From: Winogradskyella sp.
GTDB lineage: Bacteria; Bacteroidota; Bacteroidia; Flavobacteriales; Flavobacteriaceae
Assembly (NCBI RefSeq): GCF_003712105.1
Contig: NZ_RHLG01000002.1
Location: 310,001-374,000, forward strand
Direction of reading: 5' to 3'
DNA: 64,000 nucleotides
Numbering within the stretch: position 1 is the first letter of the stretch; every line of letters starts with the position of its first letter. Position numbers and translations under genes: made by a program. Below are positions 1-9,119 of the stretch, one piece after another. Under the pieces are notes generated by a model that was not told where the DNA came from, did not search any database, and was given only the letters and a program-made list of their open reading frames with translations.

Positions 1-563
1 ATTAGCATACTATCCACTTCATCGTACATATGATCTTTATTTGGCCACCAAACACTTGCACCTAAACCTTGGCAAGACGTTGCAATAAAGTGCTTATCAT
101 TCATGTCTTTTTTCCATGAGAAACCGCCATCCCAAGGTGCGCGTTTCGCTTCTCTAGGGTGACCTTTATAGTAAACAGTAATGGAATTAATATCACCTTT
201 TTTTTGTTTTTCATTTAACGAAATGAAATGTGCATTTCCGTCGTGTTTTACATCTAATTCTTTATCATTTTGAGTGACTTTTATGATTTGCATGGGTTCT
301 TGCAAATCGATCTGCATGACATTATGAGGTTCCAAAACTTTATATTGAATTGTATTTTTTCCTGAAATGAATTTTTCATCAGGCTTTACTTCAATATCTA
401 AGTGGTAATAGGTTAAATCCCACCAAGCTCGCTCTGGCGTAATGCTTCCGCGAAGTGTATCTTGTTTAGTAAAATCAGTTTTATGAGATAATAAATCTTG
501 CCCAAAAGCCATATTAAGACTTACTACAAATAGAAAATATATGATGTGTTTGAGTGTTTTCAT
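1..563 (-). CDS. M1-family aminopeptidase, N-terminal part (cut by window edge)
   Basis: About 187 codons are visible from ATG at 563; the rest lies beyond position 1. The protein opens with a signal peptide (MKTLKHIIYFLFVVSLNMAFGQ) and continues as the N-terminal beta domain typical of M1 zinc aminopeptidases (WWDLTYYHLDIEVKPDEKFISG region, then a segment ending SCQGLGASVWWPNKDH). The HExxH catalytic motif would lie outside the window, so activity cannot be judged. The start overlaps the stop of the M23 peptidase gene by 4 bases (ATGA), so it is the last visible gene of a minus-strand operon of exported hydrolases. M1 membership is inferred from the N-terminal pattern only. Confidence 0.8.
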   Translation of the reverse strand, partial: MKTLKHIIYFLFVVSLNMAFGQDLLSHKTDFTKQDTLRGSITPERAWWDLTYYHLDIEVKPDEKFISGKNTIQYKVLEPHNVMQIDLQEPMQIIKVTQNDKELDVKHDGNAHFISLNEKQKKGDINSITVYYKGHPREAKRAPWDGGFSWKKDMNDKHFIATSCQGLGASVWWPNKDHMYDEVDSML

Positions 564-1360
564 TTTTTAGAAATTAAATCTCCTCTTTTTAAGGTTTTAC
601 CTTGAATTGAATCTATCATTATAGGTATGGATGCTAATCCAGTTTTAGTAGGTATGTAAACCCCAAAATGCAAATGTGGTACAGTTGTCCAACCCGTAAA
701 TCCAGATAATGCAATAGGCTGATTCGCTTTAACTGAATCTCCAACTTTAACCAAGCTTCCATTTTGTTTTAAATGAACATATTGAGAAAACGTATTGTCC
801 TCATGATACAAAATAACATAATTTCCATAATCTCGAAATTTTTCAGATGTACCTTGTTTGTTGTGCTTTTGAGTTACTCTAACTACGATGCCGTCTCTAG
901 CTGCTGTTATAGTGTCTCCAACTTTCATGTCAAAGTCAATTGTCTTAGCAGAAAAAGCGCCATAATGCGAAAAATCTCCATCATAACCTTGTATAATTTT
1001 TGAAGAATACCCTTTTAAAAATGGTAAGCTATAATTGTAATTGGTATCATAGGCTTTAAAAGGATATACACCGTAATAGCCTAAAAACTTATATTTTTTT
1101 AAAATACCATTCGAATCTCTTTCTTTTTCAGGGTAGCTTAAAATCACTTTTTCTTCAGTTGCTTGTAATTGCCTGTAAAGCGTATTATCATTAGTTCTAT
1201 CAATAATCTTTACATACATAGGGCAATTCAATTTGTTATATGAAATAACATGTATTGAATCGTTTTCTGTCTTAAACTTTATAAAACTCGGTTTAGATAT
1301 CTCTTTAGAGCAATTGATAAAACTGCAAAATAGTAAACAAAAAAAAATGGCTCTAGACAT
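560..1360 (-). CDS. M23-family metallopeptidase, lipoprotein
   Basis: 266 residues. The start MSRAIFF leads into a lipobox (SFINC, Cys17), so the mature protein is probably a lipoprotein. The C-terminal half (about 120-240) is a LytM/M23 domain with the expected zinc and catalytic residues: His132 (SHYG), Asp142 (IDFD), His196 (YVHL) and the PHLHFG motif (His229/His231). M23 enzymes cleave peptidoglycan peptides or other Gly-rich peptides; here all catalytic residues look intact. The N-terminal 100 residues are unassigned. The ATG overlaps the end of the arginase-family gene by 8 bases and the stop overlaps the M1 peptidase start, which indicates translational coupling. Confidence 0.88.
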   Translation of the reverse strand: MSRAIFFCLLFCSFINCSKEISKPSFIKFKTENDSIHVISYNKLNCPMYVKIIDRTNDNTLYRQLQATEEKVILSYPEKERDSNGILKKYKFLGYYGVYPFKAYDTNYNYSLPFLKGYSSKIIQGYDGDFSHYGAFSAKTIDFDMKVGDTITAARDGIVVRVTQKHNKQGTSEKFRDYGNYVILYHEDNTFSQYVHLKQNGSLVKVGDSVKANQPIALSGFTGWTTVPHLHFGVYIPTKTGLASIPIMIDSIQGKTLKRGDLISKK

Positions 1361-2147
1361 TAAATAGTAAATCGATTATAGGTTTTATAGGTGTCAATTC
1401 TTCATCCGTAGTAGCGACAGATTCTAAAATGCTTGTGCCAACAACATCAAAATTGTTTATTAGCTCAAGGATGATCTTTTGAGCTTTATCAGTAGTTATC
1501 CCATTATTTACATTAAAATATGCTGATTTGTAGGATTTCGGGTCTAGACAATCTACATCAAAGTGAATATACAATTGAGTAATATTCTTATTCTGAAGTG
1601 TTTTTATCAAGTCATTAGTATCAAAATCACTAGGCGCATAAATGCCCTCTTTAACTATGTATTTTTGTTCTGATTCATCTATACTTCTTAATCCTATATA
1701 ATGTATTTGAGAAGCGTTGATTGTGCTAAAAAGCAGTGATTTTAATTCAGTATCACCTTCGCCAAGTAAGGTTCGCAGAGGCATACCATGAAAATTACAA
1801 CTAGGAGATTCTTCAGGCAGGTTAATATCTGCATGAGCATCAAACCAAATTACTCCTAGGTTATTGTATTTAGATGCTAAATAGCTAACCGGAATAATCT
1901 CAAGACCACAATCACCACCAATAGTTTGTAATGTTTTTGGTTGTGTGGACTCAAGAGTGCTTCTAAAATTTGTGAGCTGATGTACTAATGCTTCATGTCC
2001 ATTGATGTTGGATTGTTTTTCTAAAGCTTTATCAGAAAGCGGAAGTTTGGTTAGATGTGTATTCAAATAGTTTACTACGGTTTCAGCACCAGTTTTCATT
2101 GAAACTCCTGTACCCGAACCCTGCCATTGAGGAAAAAATATTTGCAT
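1353..2147 (-). CDS. Arginase/agmatinase-family ureohydrolase
   Basis: 264 residues, cytoplasmic, no signal peptide. Ureohydrolase metal-site motifs are present: GGDC (77-80), DAHADIN (103-109) and DVDCLDP (197-203). These enzymes use a binuclear Mn site to release urea (arginase, agmatinase) or formamide (formimidoylglutamase). In classical members the first motif is GGDH, whose His binds Mn; here it is Cys80, and the usual Glu near the C-terminus appears as the ILESV segment. The substrate cannot be deduced. The gene begins directly after the M28 peptidase stop (TAG then ATG) and overlaps the M23 gene. Confidence 0.85.
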   Translation of the reverse strand: MQIFFPQWQGSGTGVSMKTGAETVVNYLNTHLTKLPLSDKALEKQSNINGHEALVHQLTNFRSTLESTQPKTLQTIGGDCGLEIIPVSYLASKYNNLGVIWFDAHADINLPEESPSCNFHGMPLRTLLGEGDTELKSLLFSTINASQIHYIGLRSIDESEQKYIVKEGIYAPSDFDTNDLIKTLQNKNITQLYIHFDVDCLDPKSYKSAYFNVNNGITTDKAQKIILELINNFDVVGTSILESVATTDEELTPIKPIIDLLFNV

Positions 2148-3494
2148 CTACCGAATTATTTTATTTGGAAAAACTACAACACTCTCATGTCCGTCTTTAC
2201 CAACTGCTGCTATTCCAAATAAGAAATTATCAATTACTATGCCTTTCAAAGTATGTTCAGATACATCACCTACATACCTGCTATTATCCCAAGTTGCCGA
2301 AGTGGTATCTCGCCAATAAATTTTGTAACCTACAGCGCCATCTACTTTGTTCCATTTAAATTTTGCTGAGGCCTCAACAATGCCACCAATACCGACATTT
2401 GTTGGTGCTGGCGGAGCAGAAGCTATATTAGCCATTGTAATAGCGTTAACAGCAGTTAGCTTTTTACAATACGGGAAATTTACATGCTCAAAAGTATCAC
2501 CATAATTTATGCCATTTTCTGTTCTTATATCTTGATGCTGTTGTGTGTAATTCTCATGTGCTTCCATAATGCGTATACCGGCAAACCCAATATCATTAAA
2601 AGGTCTATGATGTCCACCACGACCAAACCTGTCTAAACGATACACCATTACAGGGTTCATTTCGGGCATGTAAGTCTTTGTCGTTTGATGAACATAACGT
2701 GCTAATTGACGCGAAATTCCATCAACTTCACCACCATAAAAACGACGTAATCTGGCTGCACGCTTAAGTTGTTCAGCATCTGTAATATCTGTTGTAATCG
2801 GTTCTGAAAAAATCCTAAATGTACGATTGTCAATCACACCGTCTACGCCTTCAATATTTCCAATCATGTCGTTATTGAGCACACCAATAATCTCCCAATT
2901 ATTTTCCTTAGCATATCTTGCCATGCCTTGACCACCAAATAACCCTTGTTCTTCTCCAGATAAACCTAAATAGACAATACTACTTTCAAATTTATATTTT
3001 GAAAGCACTCGTGCAGCTTCAATAGCTCCAGCCATACCTGTTGCATTATCATTGGCACCAGGTGAATCATCTGTAAAGTTAGTAGGGTCGCTTATTCTTG
3101 AATCTATATCGCCACTCATTATGATATAACGATTTGGGTATTTTGTACCACGTTGAATGGCCACCACATTCACCACCATTACGTCTTTAATAATACGTTG
3201 ATTGGCACCTTTTTTTACTAAATCCTTCTGGAAAAACACCTCTAAGCAGTCGCCACAATCTTTTGAAATATTATCGAATTGAGATTTTATCCAACGGCGT
3301 GCAGCACCAATACCTCTAGTATCTGAAAGTGTATCACTAAGTGTATGTCGTGTGCCAAAATCGGCAAGTGTTTTTACATCTTGTCTTAATCTATCTTCAG
3401 AAACAGCATCAATAATATCATAAATTTTTGGGTCTGTTTGAGCATTGGAATTGAAGATAAAAAGGCAGATTAGGATAAAAGAAATTCGTCTCAT
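2148..3494 (-). CDS. M28-family zinc peptidase with C-terminal fibronectin III-like domain
   Basis: 448 residues from the ATG at 3494, chosen because it starts a clean signal peptide (MRRISFILICLFIFNSNAQ); a longer frame extends 17 codons further upstream. The M28 catalytic domain spans about 100-345: GANDN (Asp149), GEEQG (Glu181/Glu182), NNDMIG (Asp209) and GHHRPF (His295/296). The first metal ligand, normally His in an HxD motif, reads SGDID (Asp129), a notable substitution. Residues about 362-448 form an FN3-like beta sandwich. It is likely secreted and degrades peptides. It is the second cistron group of the local minus-strand operon, with a possible own promoter at 3518-3545. Confidence 0.88.
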   Translation of the reverse strand: MRRISFILICLFIFNSNAQTDPKIYDIIDAVSEDRLRQDVKTLADFGTRHTLSDTLSDTRGIGAARRWIKSQFDNISKDCGDCLEVFFQKDLVKKGANQRIIKDVMVVNVVAIQRGTKYPNRYIIMSGDIDSRISDPTNFTDDSPGANDNATGMAGAIEAARVLSKYKFESSIVYLGLSGEEQGLFGGQGMARYAKENNWEIIGVLNNDMIGNIEGVDGVIDNRTFRIFSEPITTDITDAEQLKRAARLRRFYGGEVDGISRQLARYVHQTTKTYMPEMNPVMVYRLDRFGRGGHHRPFNDIGFAGIRIMEAHENYTQQHQDIRTENGINYGDTFEHVNFPYCKKLTAVNAITMANIASAPPAPTNVGIGGIVEASAKFKWNKVDGAVGYKIYWRDTTSATWDNSRYVGDVSEHTLKGIVIDNFLFGIAAVGKDGHESVVVFPNKIIR

Positions 3495-3517
3495 TTGGTT
3501 AGTGTTTTTTGATAACC

Positions 3518-3545
3518 TAAAAATACAACTTTCTAAAAAGACCAA
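3518..3545 (-). promoter_or_regulatory. Candidate promoter for the M28 peptidase operon, overlapped by an inverted repeat
   Basis: On the minus strand there is a TTG (3543-3545), 17 bases, then TATTTTTA (3518-3525), one mismatch from the Bacteroidota TANNTTTG -7 element. A perfect 7-bp inverted repeat (CAATTCT-AA-AGAATTG, 3543-3558) begins on the -33 TTG. It could be an operator, or a weak terminator of the preceding gene. Confidence 0.35.
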
Positions 3546-3570
3546 TTCTAAAGAATTGTTAATACAGACT

Positions 3571-4716
3571 TTAGTTTTTTCCTAAAGTTAGTAGAAGCGT
3601 TCCAAAGATTGAAGCATCTTTCCAACCTCTATCTTTATCATTTCCAGGCACAAATATCGAGCCTATAAAATTTTCTCTATGCTCACTAATGTCGTTATCA
3701 CAGTAGGCCAAGGCAAACCCTATTTTTTTATCTATGCTGAGTTTTACAGGCGTATTTATTTCATCATCAACGTACGTATCATTAAACAATAAAATTTTCA
3801 CTTCCCAAATGGTGGTGTTGCCATTTGTTTGTCTTGCTGAAGTAACATGAGAATTGTAGAGTTTACCATTTTTAGTATAATTCACATCAACGACATTTCC
3901 TTCTAAATCCACATGGTAAGCAAATGCATTGTGGTTGTATTGATGGTCACCACCACTATTATCTTCATCGATAAAAATTTCTAAACAATCTTCGTCCCAC
4001 CAACTTTTTAAAGGATCTTTGTATACATCTCTTAATTTATCATCTTGTATTTCAGCAAGTAAGTAAAGCGCATCTTCTGTCCATGTAAGTTTGTATTTAC
4101 CCTGAAAATCTTCTTTAGTAAAAGCTTTTCCAATCCATAGCTGATTTATAGGAAACCATTGCGCATCTTGCCAAATAGCTTCATCGGCTATACCGTCAAT
4201 TTTAGGTGTTGATTCGGCTTGTTTTACTGTAATAAGTTGTTTGGTTTGTTTTTCTTTTTTATAGTTGAATTTTATGGTCTCTACTTTGTCTTTTTCTTTG
4301 ACATCCACATAGACATTCATTTCAGAGTCTGACACTTTCTCAAAACTCATACCTTCAAAAACTACTTTGTTTTCTGTAATATATTTTAACGGAAAGTCAA
4401 CTGTTTCGTCTTTGGTTTCCCAACCTTTTAAATCGTTATTAAAATGCTTGAGCTGAAGTACTAGATTATTTTCAATTTCACGAATAATTTCAATTTCATA
4501 AAATTGTACTTTACCATCCACGGTAAGCTTAAATGTGGCCATCATAGAGCCACCAGATGGTTCACTCCAAATTTCTTCAGTTTTACCACCAAAAGCTTCA
4601 CCATGCCAAGTACCAGCTATCCAAGCTATATTTTCTAGCTTAGGTTCTAGATGTTTCTCTTGTGATAAAGCACAGAGTGTAAACAGAATAAAAGTATAAG
4701 TTAAAAATTGTTTCAT
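3571..4716 (-). CDS. Exported DUF6265-like plus CBM9-like two-domain protein
   Basis: 381 residues with signal peptide (MKQFLTYTFILFTLCALSQ). Residues about 25-150 resemble the DUF6265/lipocalin-like domain (IAWIAGTWHGEAFGGKTEEIW, split here for brevity as a Trp-rich start and a beta-rich body). From about 165 to 375 the sequence resembles a family 9 carbohydrate-binding-like domain (TPKIDGIADEAIWQDAQW, ALYLLAEIQDD, DCLEIFID). Such CBM9-like modules bind sugars in some enzymes, but also occur alone in Bacteroidota surface proteins. It starts 8 bases after the stop of the TolB/SnoaL gene, so the two are co-transcribed. No catalytic residues could be identified. Confidence 0.72.
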   Translation of the reverse strand: MKQFLTYTFILFTLCALSQEKHLEPKLENIAWIAGTWHGEAFGGKTEEIWSEPSGGSMMATFKLTVDGKVQFYEIEIIREIENNLVLQLKHFNNDLKGWETKDETVDFPLKYITENKVVFEGMSFEKVSDSEMNVYVDVKEKDKVETIKFNYKKEKQTKQLITVKQAESTPKIDGIADEAIWQDAQWFPINQLWIGKAFTKEDFQGKYKLTWTEDALYLLAEIQDDKLRDVYKDPLKSWWDEDCLEIFIDEDNSGGDHQYNHNAFAYHVDLEGNVVDVNYTKNGKLYNSHVTSARQTNGNTTIWEVKILLFNDTYVDDEINTPVKLSIDKKIGFALAYCDNDISEHRENFIGSIFVPGNDKDRGWKDASIFGTLLLTLGKN

Positions 4717-4724
4717 TTCTCAAT

Positions 4725-5981
4725 CTATTGCATAAATGTTACTCTAGTAATTTTTCCATTATTAACTTCGTAAATGGCTATTGCATTAAAGGTTTGTCCG
4801 TTTGCACTAACTTCTTCTTCATCAATTACCTTATTGCCAAAAACGATACGTTTTTTAATGACTGCTTTAAGTCCTTTGGCACGTTGAAACCAACTTTCGT
4901 ATCCTTTTCGCATGGCTTCTTTGCCATCAGTTCTTAACTCATTAGGGTAATTATAGATTTTAATATCCTCTGAATAATCTGCCATAAAAGCATCAATATC
5001 TTGAGCATTATATGCATCTAAATTACGCTGTACTATGGCTTCAATATCAGAAGCTGAACTTGTGTTAGATGCTGAATCTGAACTTGAAGTTGAACCTGAA
5101 TCATTATTTGACACTTTTGGTTTACCATTAATTTCAGCAGCTATTAAAAACTTATTAGAAATACTATTACCAGTAATTCGTGTAATCTTAGTGATGCCGT
5201 AATCGGAGAAATCTGCAATTTCTTTCCAGTCCTTATCTTTATTTAATGTAAGCTTATAAAGCTTGGCATCTTTACCCATCAGAATATCACCATTTATCAT
5301 CCAGCACATATCTTCGCTACCACTTAATGTGTTGGCAAGGACTTTAGTAGCACCAGAAATGGGATCTAAGGATTTTATAGTCCAAGTCTCATTTTCCTTA
5401 GAAATATAACTTACCAAATTACTGTTTGGTATTTTATGAAATGAACGCCCAACATTCTCTTGATATTTACGACTTCGACCGTCTTGTAAATTGGTTACAA
5501 AGAGATTTAATTTTTGATCTTCAATAACTGATGACACAATGATATCTTCATTAAACCAAGTGTAATAAGCAACAACAAGGTCTTCAATTAGCTCAGTAGA
5601 TTCGCCATTGCTTAGGTTATAGCTGTATAAGCGTTGCTTACCATCTTTGTCTAATCTTACAGCGGAAACGGCGTGTTTGTTTGGTATTTTCAAAGGTGTG
5701 TATTCTCCACCTTCAGTATAATTTATCCATGTTTTAGTACTGTAATTAGTTCGGTAAGACACAATATCTGTTTGTCCTTTGCGAGTAGAAGCAAACACTA
5801 TTTGATTATCATTTACAAAAGAAGGCTGATTGTCATAACCTTCATTATTAGATATATTTTTTCCGTTTGAGAAGTTATATCCGCTATTTTCAACGGCTAT
5901 ATCGAATAAGAAAATTTCAGTGTTTGGTTGTTGAGCTGAAGCTAACGAAAAACTAAAAAGTAATAAAATGAAGTATTTCAT
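4725..5981 (-). CDS. Exported TolB-like beta-propeller fused to a SnoaL/NTF2-like domain
   Basis: 418 residues from ATG at 5981, chosen for its signal peptide (MKYFILLLFSFSLASAQ); the open frame extends 26 codons upstream but through the terminator hairpin of the next operon. Residues about 20-285 show repeated WD/PD40-like blades (QPSFVNDNQIVFASTRKG, MCWMINGDILMGKDAKLY). A Ser-rich low-complexity linker follows, and the last about 110 residues form a SnoaL-like fold (RNLDAYNAQDIDAFMADYSEDI). Whether the C-terminal domain is enzymatic or only ligand-binding is unknown. First gene of the operon running to the left edge. Confidence 0.75.
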   Translation of the reverse strand: MKYFILLLFSFSLASAQQPNTEIFLFDIAVENSGYNFSNGKNISNNEGYDNQPSFVNDNQIVFASTRKGQTDIVSYRTNYSTKTWINYTEGGEYTPLKIPNKHAVSAVRLDKDGKQRLYSYNLSNGESTELIEDLVVAYYTWFNEDIIVSSVIEDQKLNLFVTNLQDGRSRKYQENVGRSFHKIPNSNLVSYISKENETWTIKSLDPISGATKVLANTLSGSEDMCWMINGDILMGKDAKLYKLTLNKDKDWKEIADFSDYGITKITRITGNSISNKFLIAAEINGKPKVSNNDSGSTSSSDSASNTSSASDIEAIVQRNLDAYNAQDIDAFMADYSEDIKIYNYPNELRTDGKEAMRKGYESWFQRAKGLKAVIKKRIVFGNKVIDEEEVSANGQTFNAIAIYEVNNGKITRVTFMQ

Positions 5982-6017
5982 TGTAGGATGTTTATATAAT
6001 GATTTAAATATAGTGAA

Positions 6018-6050
6018 TAAAAAAGCCGTACTAAAATAAGTACGGCTCTT
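6018..6050 (-). terminator. Rho-independent terminator of the beta-oxidation operon
   Basis: Perfect 9-bp stem AGCCGTACT (6024-6032) / AGTACGGCT (6039-6047) with loop AAAATA. Read on the minus strand it is followed by a T run. It lies 37 bases beyond the stop of the acyl-CoA dehydrogenase gene. Confidence 0.85.
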
Positions 6051-6086
6051 ACATTGCATAACGCAATTATTTGAGTTAGTCAGACA

Positions 6087-7901
6087 TTAAAAACAATAGC
6101 CGTTCTCAGCAGATAATTTATCTGCAATTTGAGTACGTAATGCCACAACATTTGGCATATTTGTATACTTAGTAAAACGTTTTAAGCCCATAAGCATCAT
6201 ACGCTGCTCATCGCCTTCAGCAAAGCTTACGATACCTTCTTTAGCTTTACTATTAATAGTATCAACGGCATTGTATAAGTATAATTTAGCCATAGCAATT
6301 TGATGCTCTTGTGCATCTTCACCAAAACGCTTAGCATTTTTCTCTGTACGTAAAATGGTAGATTCTGCCATGTATACTTCAATTAAAATATCAGCAGCAG
6401 CCATTAATAATTGTTGGTGTTCTTCTAACTGTGGCCCATATTTTTGAACGCCAGCACCAGCAACCATTAAGAACACTTTTTTAAGTTTCTTAATCATGTC
6501 TTTCTCTTCAGAGAATAATTCTGAATAGTCAGGCGTATCAAAAGAAGGAATTCCCATGAGTTCATCAGCTACAGCAGTTGCTGGACCTAATAAATCGACA
6601 TGTCCTTTCATGGCTTTCTTTACTAACATACCTACAGCTAGCATTCTGTTGATTTCATTAGTTCCTTCATAAATTCGTGAGATACGAGCATCTCTCCAAG
6701 CAGATTCCATAGGTGTATCTGAAGAAAAGCCCATTCCTCCAAAGATTTGAATACCTTCATCAGTACAGTTTTGTACATCTTCAGAAACAGCTACTTTCAA
6801 GATTGAACATTCAATAGCATATTCTTCAACACCTTTAAGCTCAGCTTCTTGATGTGTGTTTCCTTGCTCTTGACGAATAGCAATTCTGTCTTCAATATTT
6901 TTTGCAGCACGATATGAAGCTGACTCACCTGCATAACAACTTGTTGCCATGTCTGCCATTTTAGCTTTGATTGCACCAAACTTTGCGATAGGTGTTTTAA
7001 ACTGAATACGCTCATTAGCATATTTTACAGCTTCAGTAATGACGCGGCGTTGTGCATCTAAACAAGCTGCAGCCAATTTAATACGACCAACATTAAGCGC
7101 ATTCATTGCAATTTTAAATCCGCCACCACGCTCTGATAACATATTCTCAACAGGAACTTTAGTCTCGTTAAAGAAGACTTGACGAGTAGAAGATGAGTGA
7201 ATACCTAATTTATGTTCTTCTTCACCTAAAGTAATTCCGTTTGGATTGTCTTTGTCATACTCAACTATAAAACCAGTAATATTTTTATCATCTTCAATTC
7301 TAGCAAATACGATGAATGTCTCTGCGAAACCTGCATTAGAAATCCACATTTTCTGTCCAGAAATTAAATAGTGCTTTCCATCATCAGATAAAACCGCTTT
7401 TGTTTTCCCAGAATTAGCGTCAGAACCTGCACCTGGTTCTGTTAAACAATAGGCACCAAATTTTTGTCCAGTTGCTAAAGCAGGAACATATTTTTTCTTT
7501 TGCTCTTCTGTACCATAAAGTGTAATTGGCATGGTACCAATTCCTGTATGTGCACCAAAAGCAGTAGCGATAGATCCAGTAGCTCCAGAAATATAATCAC
7601 ATACAAGCATTGTAGACACAAATCCCATTTCTAATCCATCATACTCGGCTGGAACAGCAATACCTAATAAACCTAACTCACCAGCTTTACGCATGATTTC
7701 TTCAGTAAAGGCATAATCTTTCTTCTCGAAACGTTCCTTGTGTGCCCAGATTTCTCTATCAACAAATTCTTTTACGGTTTCTAACATCATTTTTTGCTCT
7801 TCCGAAAAGTCTTCTGGAGTGAAAATGTCGTCACAGTTTGTGTCTTTAACGAGGAATTGTCCTCCGCGTAAAATTTCCTTTTCTTTTTCTAAAGTTTCCA
7901 T
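6087..7901 (-). CDS. Acyl-CoA dehydrogenase (long form, with C-terminal extension)
   Basis: 604 residues, longer than the about 380 of short/medium-chain enzymes and close to VLCAD-type proteins with an extra C-terminal helical domain. It catalyses the first FAD-dependent oxidation of acyl-CoA to trans-2-enoyl-CoA. Visible signatures: YCLTEPGAGSDA (151-162) and KMWISNAGFAETF (184-196) for the acyl-CoA/FAD site, QIFGGMGF (385-392), and the catalytic base Glu412 in IYEGTNEI. It is the last gene of the MarR-FadB-FadA-FadE-type operon, 22 bases after the thiolase stop, and is followed by a strong terminator. Confidence 0.95.
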   Translation of the reverse strand: METLEKEKEILRGGQFLVKDTNCDDIFTPEDFSEEQKMMLETVKEFVDREIWAHKERFEKKDYAFTEEIMRKAGELGLLGIAVPAEYDGLEMGFVSTMLVCDYISGATGSIATAFGAHTGIGTMPITLYGTEEQKKKYVPALATGQKFGAYCLTEPGAGSDANSGKTKAVLSDDGKHYLISGQKMWISNAGFAETFIVFARIEDDKNITGFIVEYDKDNPNGITLGEEEHKLGIHSSSTRQVFFNETKVPVENMLSERGGGFKIAMNALNVGRIKLAAACLDAQRRVITEAVKYANERIQFKTPIAKFGAIKAKMADMATSCYAGESASYRAAKNIEDRIAIRQEQGNTHQEAELKGVEEYAIECSILKVAVSEDVQNCTDEGIQIFGGMGFSSDTPMESAWRDARISRIYEGTNEINRMLAVGMLVKKAMKGHVDLLGPATAVADELMGIPSFDTPDYSELFSEEKDMIKKLKKVFLMVAGAGVQKYGPQLEEHQQLLMAAADILIEVYMAESTILRTEKNAKRFGEDAQEHQIAMAKLYLYNAVDTINSKAKEGIVSFAEGDEQRMMLMGLKRFTKYTNMPNVVALRTQIADKLSAENGYCF

Positions 7902-7923
7902 AATTCCTATAGTGTTAAGTTTC

Positions 7924-9114
7924 TTAATTTAAAAATTCGAATATTCCTGCAGCACCTTGTCCAGTACCTACACACATGGTTACCATACCATATTTATTTT
8001 GCATATTACGTTTACGCATTTCATCAAATAATTGTACAGAGAGTTTTGCTCCTGTGCATCCAAGAGGATGACCTAGAGCAATTGCGCCACCATTTACATT
8101 GACGATATCTTGGTTTAAGTTTAACTCACGCATTACAGCTAATGATTGTGATGCAAATGCTTCGTTAAGCTCAATAAGTTCAATATCATTTTGTTGTAAA
8201 CCTGCTTGCTTTAATGCTTTTGGGATTGCAGCAACAGGGCCAATTCCCATAATTCTTGGAGGAACACCTGCAGCAGAATAGCTTACCATACGTGCAATTG
8301 GCTCAAGATTTAATTCTTTAACCATATCTTCACTCATAACCATAACAAAAGCTGCACCATCACTTGTTTGAGATGAATTACCCGCAGTAACTGAACCGTT
8401 AGCTGCAAATACAGGACGTAATTTTGCTAAAGCATCTACGCTAGTTCCACGTCGTGGACCTTCATCTTTAGTTACAGTGAATTTGCGAGTCGCTTTTTTA
8501 CCATTACCATCAATGTAAGTTTCTTCAACTTCAATTGGAACAATTTGATCTTGGAAACGGTCTTCATCTAAAGCCTTTAAAGCTTTCATATGTGAATTGA
8601 ACGCAAATTCATCTTGATCTTCACGAGATACGTTATAGTCTTGAGCTACAGCTTCTGCTGTATTTCCCATTCCCCAATAGTAATCTTCATGACCTGCATT
8701 TACTAGCTCATAATTCAATTCGGGTTTAAAACCAGTCATTGGGACAGAAGTCATGCTTTCAGCACCACCAGCTATAATACATTCAGCCATTCCAGACTGA
8801 ATTTTAGCCACTGCCATACCAATGGTTTCTAATCCTGAAGAACAGAAACGGTTCACCGTAACACCAGGGACATCAACAGTTTCTAACCCTATTAATGAGA
8901 TAATACGAGCCATATTTAATCCTTGAGAACCTTCTGGCATTGCATTACCAACTATAACATCGTCAATACGTTTTACGTCAAATTCTGGAAGCTTACCCAT
9001 CATGTACTGAATTGTTTCAGCGGCAAGTTCATCAGCTCTTTTAAATCTGAAACCACCTCTTTTGGATTTTCCAACGGCAGTTCTATATCCTTTTACTATA
9101 TATGCTGTTTTCAT
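7924..9114 (-). CDS. fadA: Acetyl-CoA C-acyltransferase (3-ketoacyl-CoA thiolase)
   Basis: 396 residues, the normal length for thiolases. It cleaves 3-ketoacyl-CoA with CoA to give acetyl-CoA and a shortened acyl-CoA, the last step of beta-oxidation. The acyl-accepting nucleophile is Cys91 (NRFCSSGLETIGMA), with the NEAFASQ motif, the GHPLGCTGAK His loop, and the second catalytic Cys381 in the CVGTGQGAAG motif at the C-terminus. It starts 5 bases downstream of the multifunctional FadB-like gene, so both are read from one message. A biosynthetic role cannot be excluded, but the operon favours degradation. Confidence 0.95.
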   Translation of the reverse strand: MKTAYIVKGYRTAVGKSKRGGFRFKRADELAAETIQYMMGKLPEFDVKRIDDVIVGNAMPEGSQGLNMARIISLIGLETVDVPGVTVNRFCSSGLETIGMAVAKIQSGMAECIIAGGAESMTSVPMTGFKPELNYELVNAGHEDYYWGMGNTAEAVAQDYNVSREDQDEFAFNSHMKALKALDEDRFQDQIVPIEVEETYIDGNGKKATRKFTVTKDEGPRRGTSVDALAKLRPVFAANGSVTAGNSSQTSDGAAFVMVMSEDMVKELNLEPIARMVSYSAAGVPPRIMGIGPVAAIPKALKQAGLQQNDIELIELNEAFASQSLAVMRELNLNQDIVNVNGGAIALGHPLGCTGAKLSVQLFDEMRKRNMQNKYGMVTMCVGTGQGAAGIFEFLN

Positions 9115-9119
9115 TTTTC

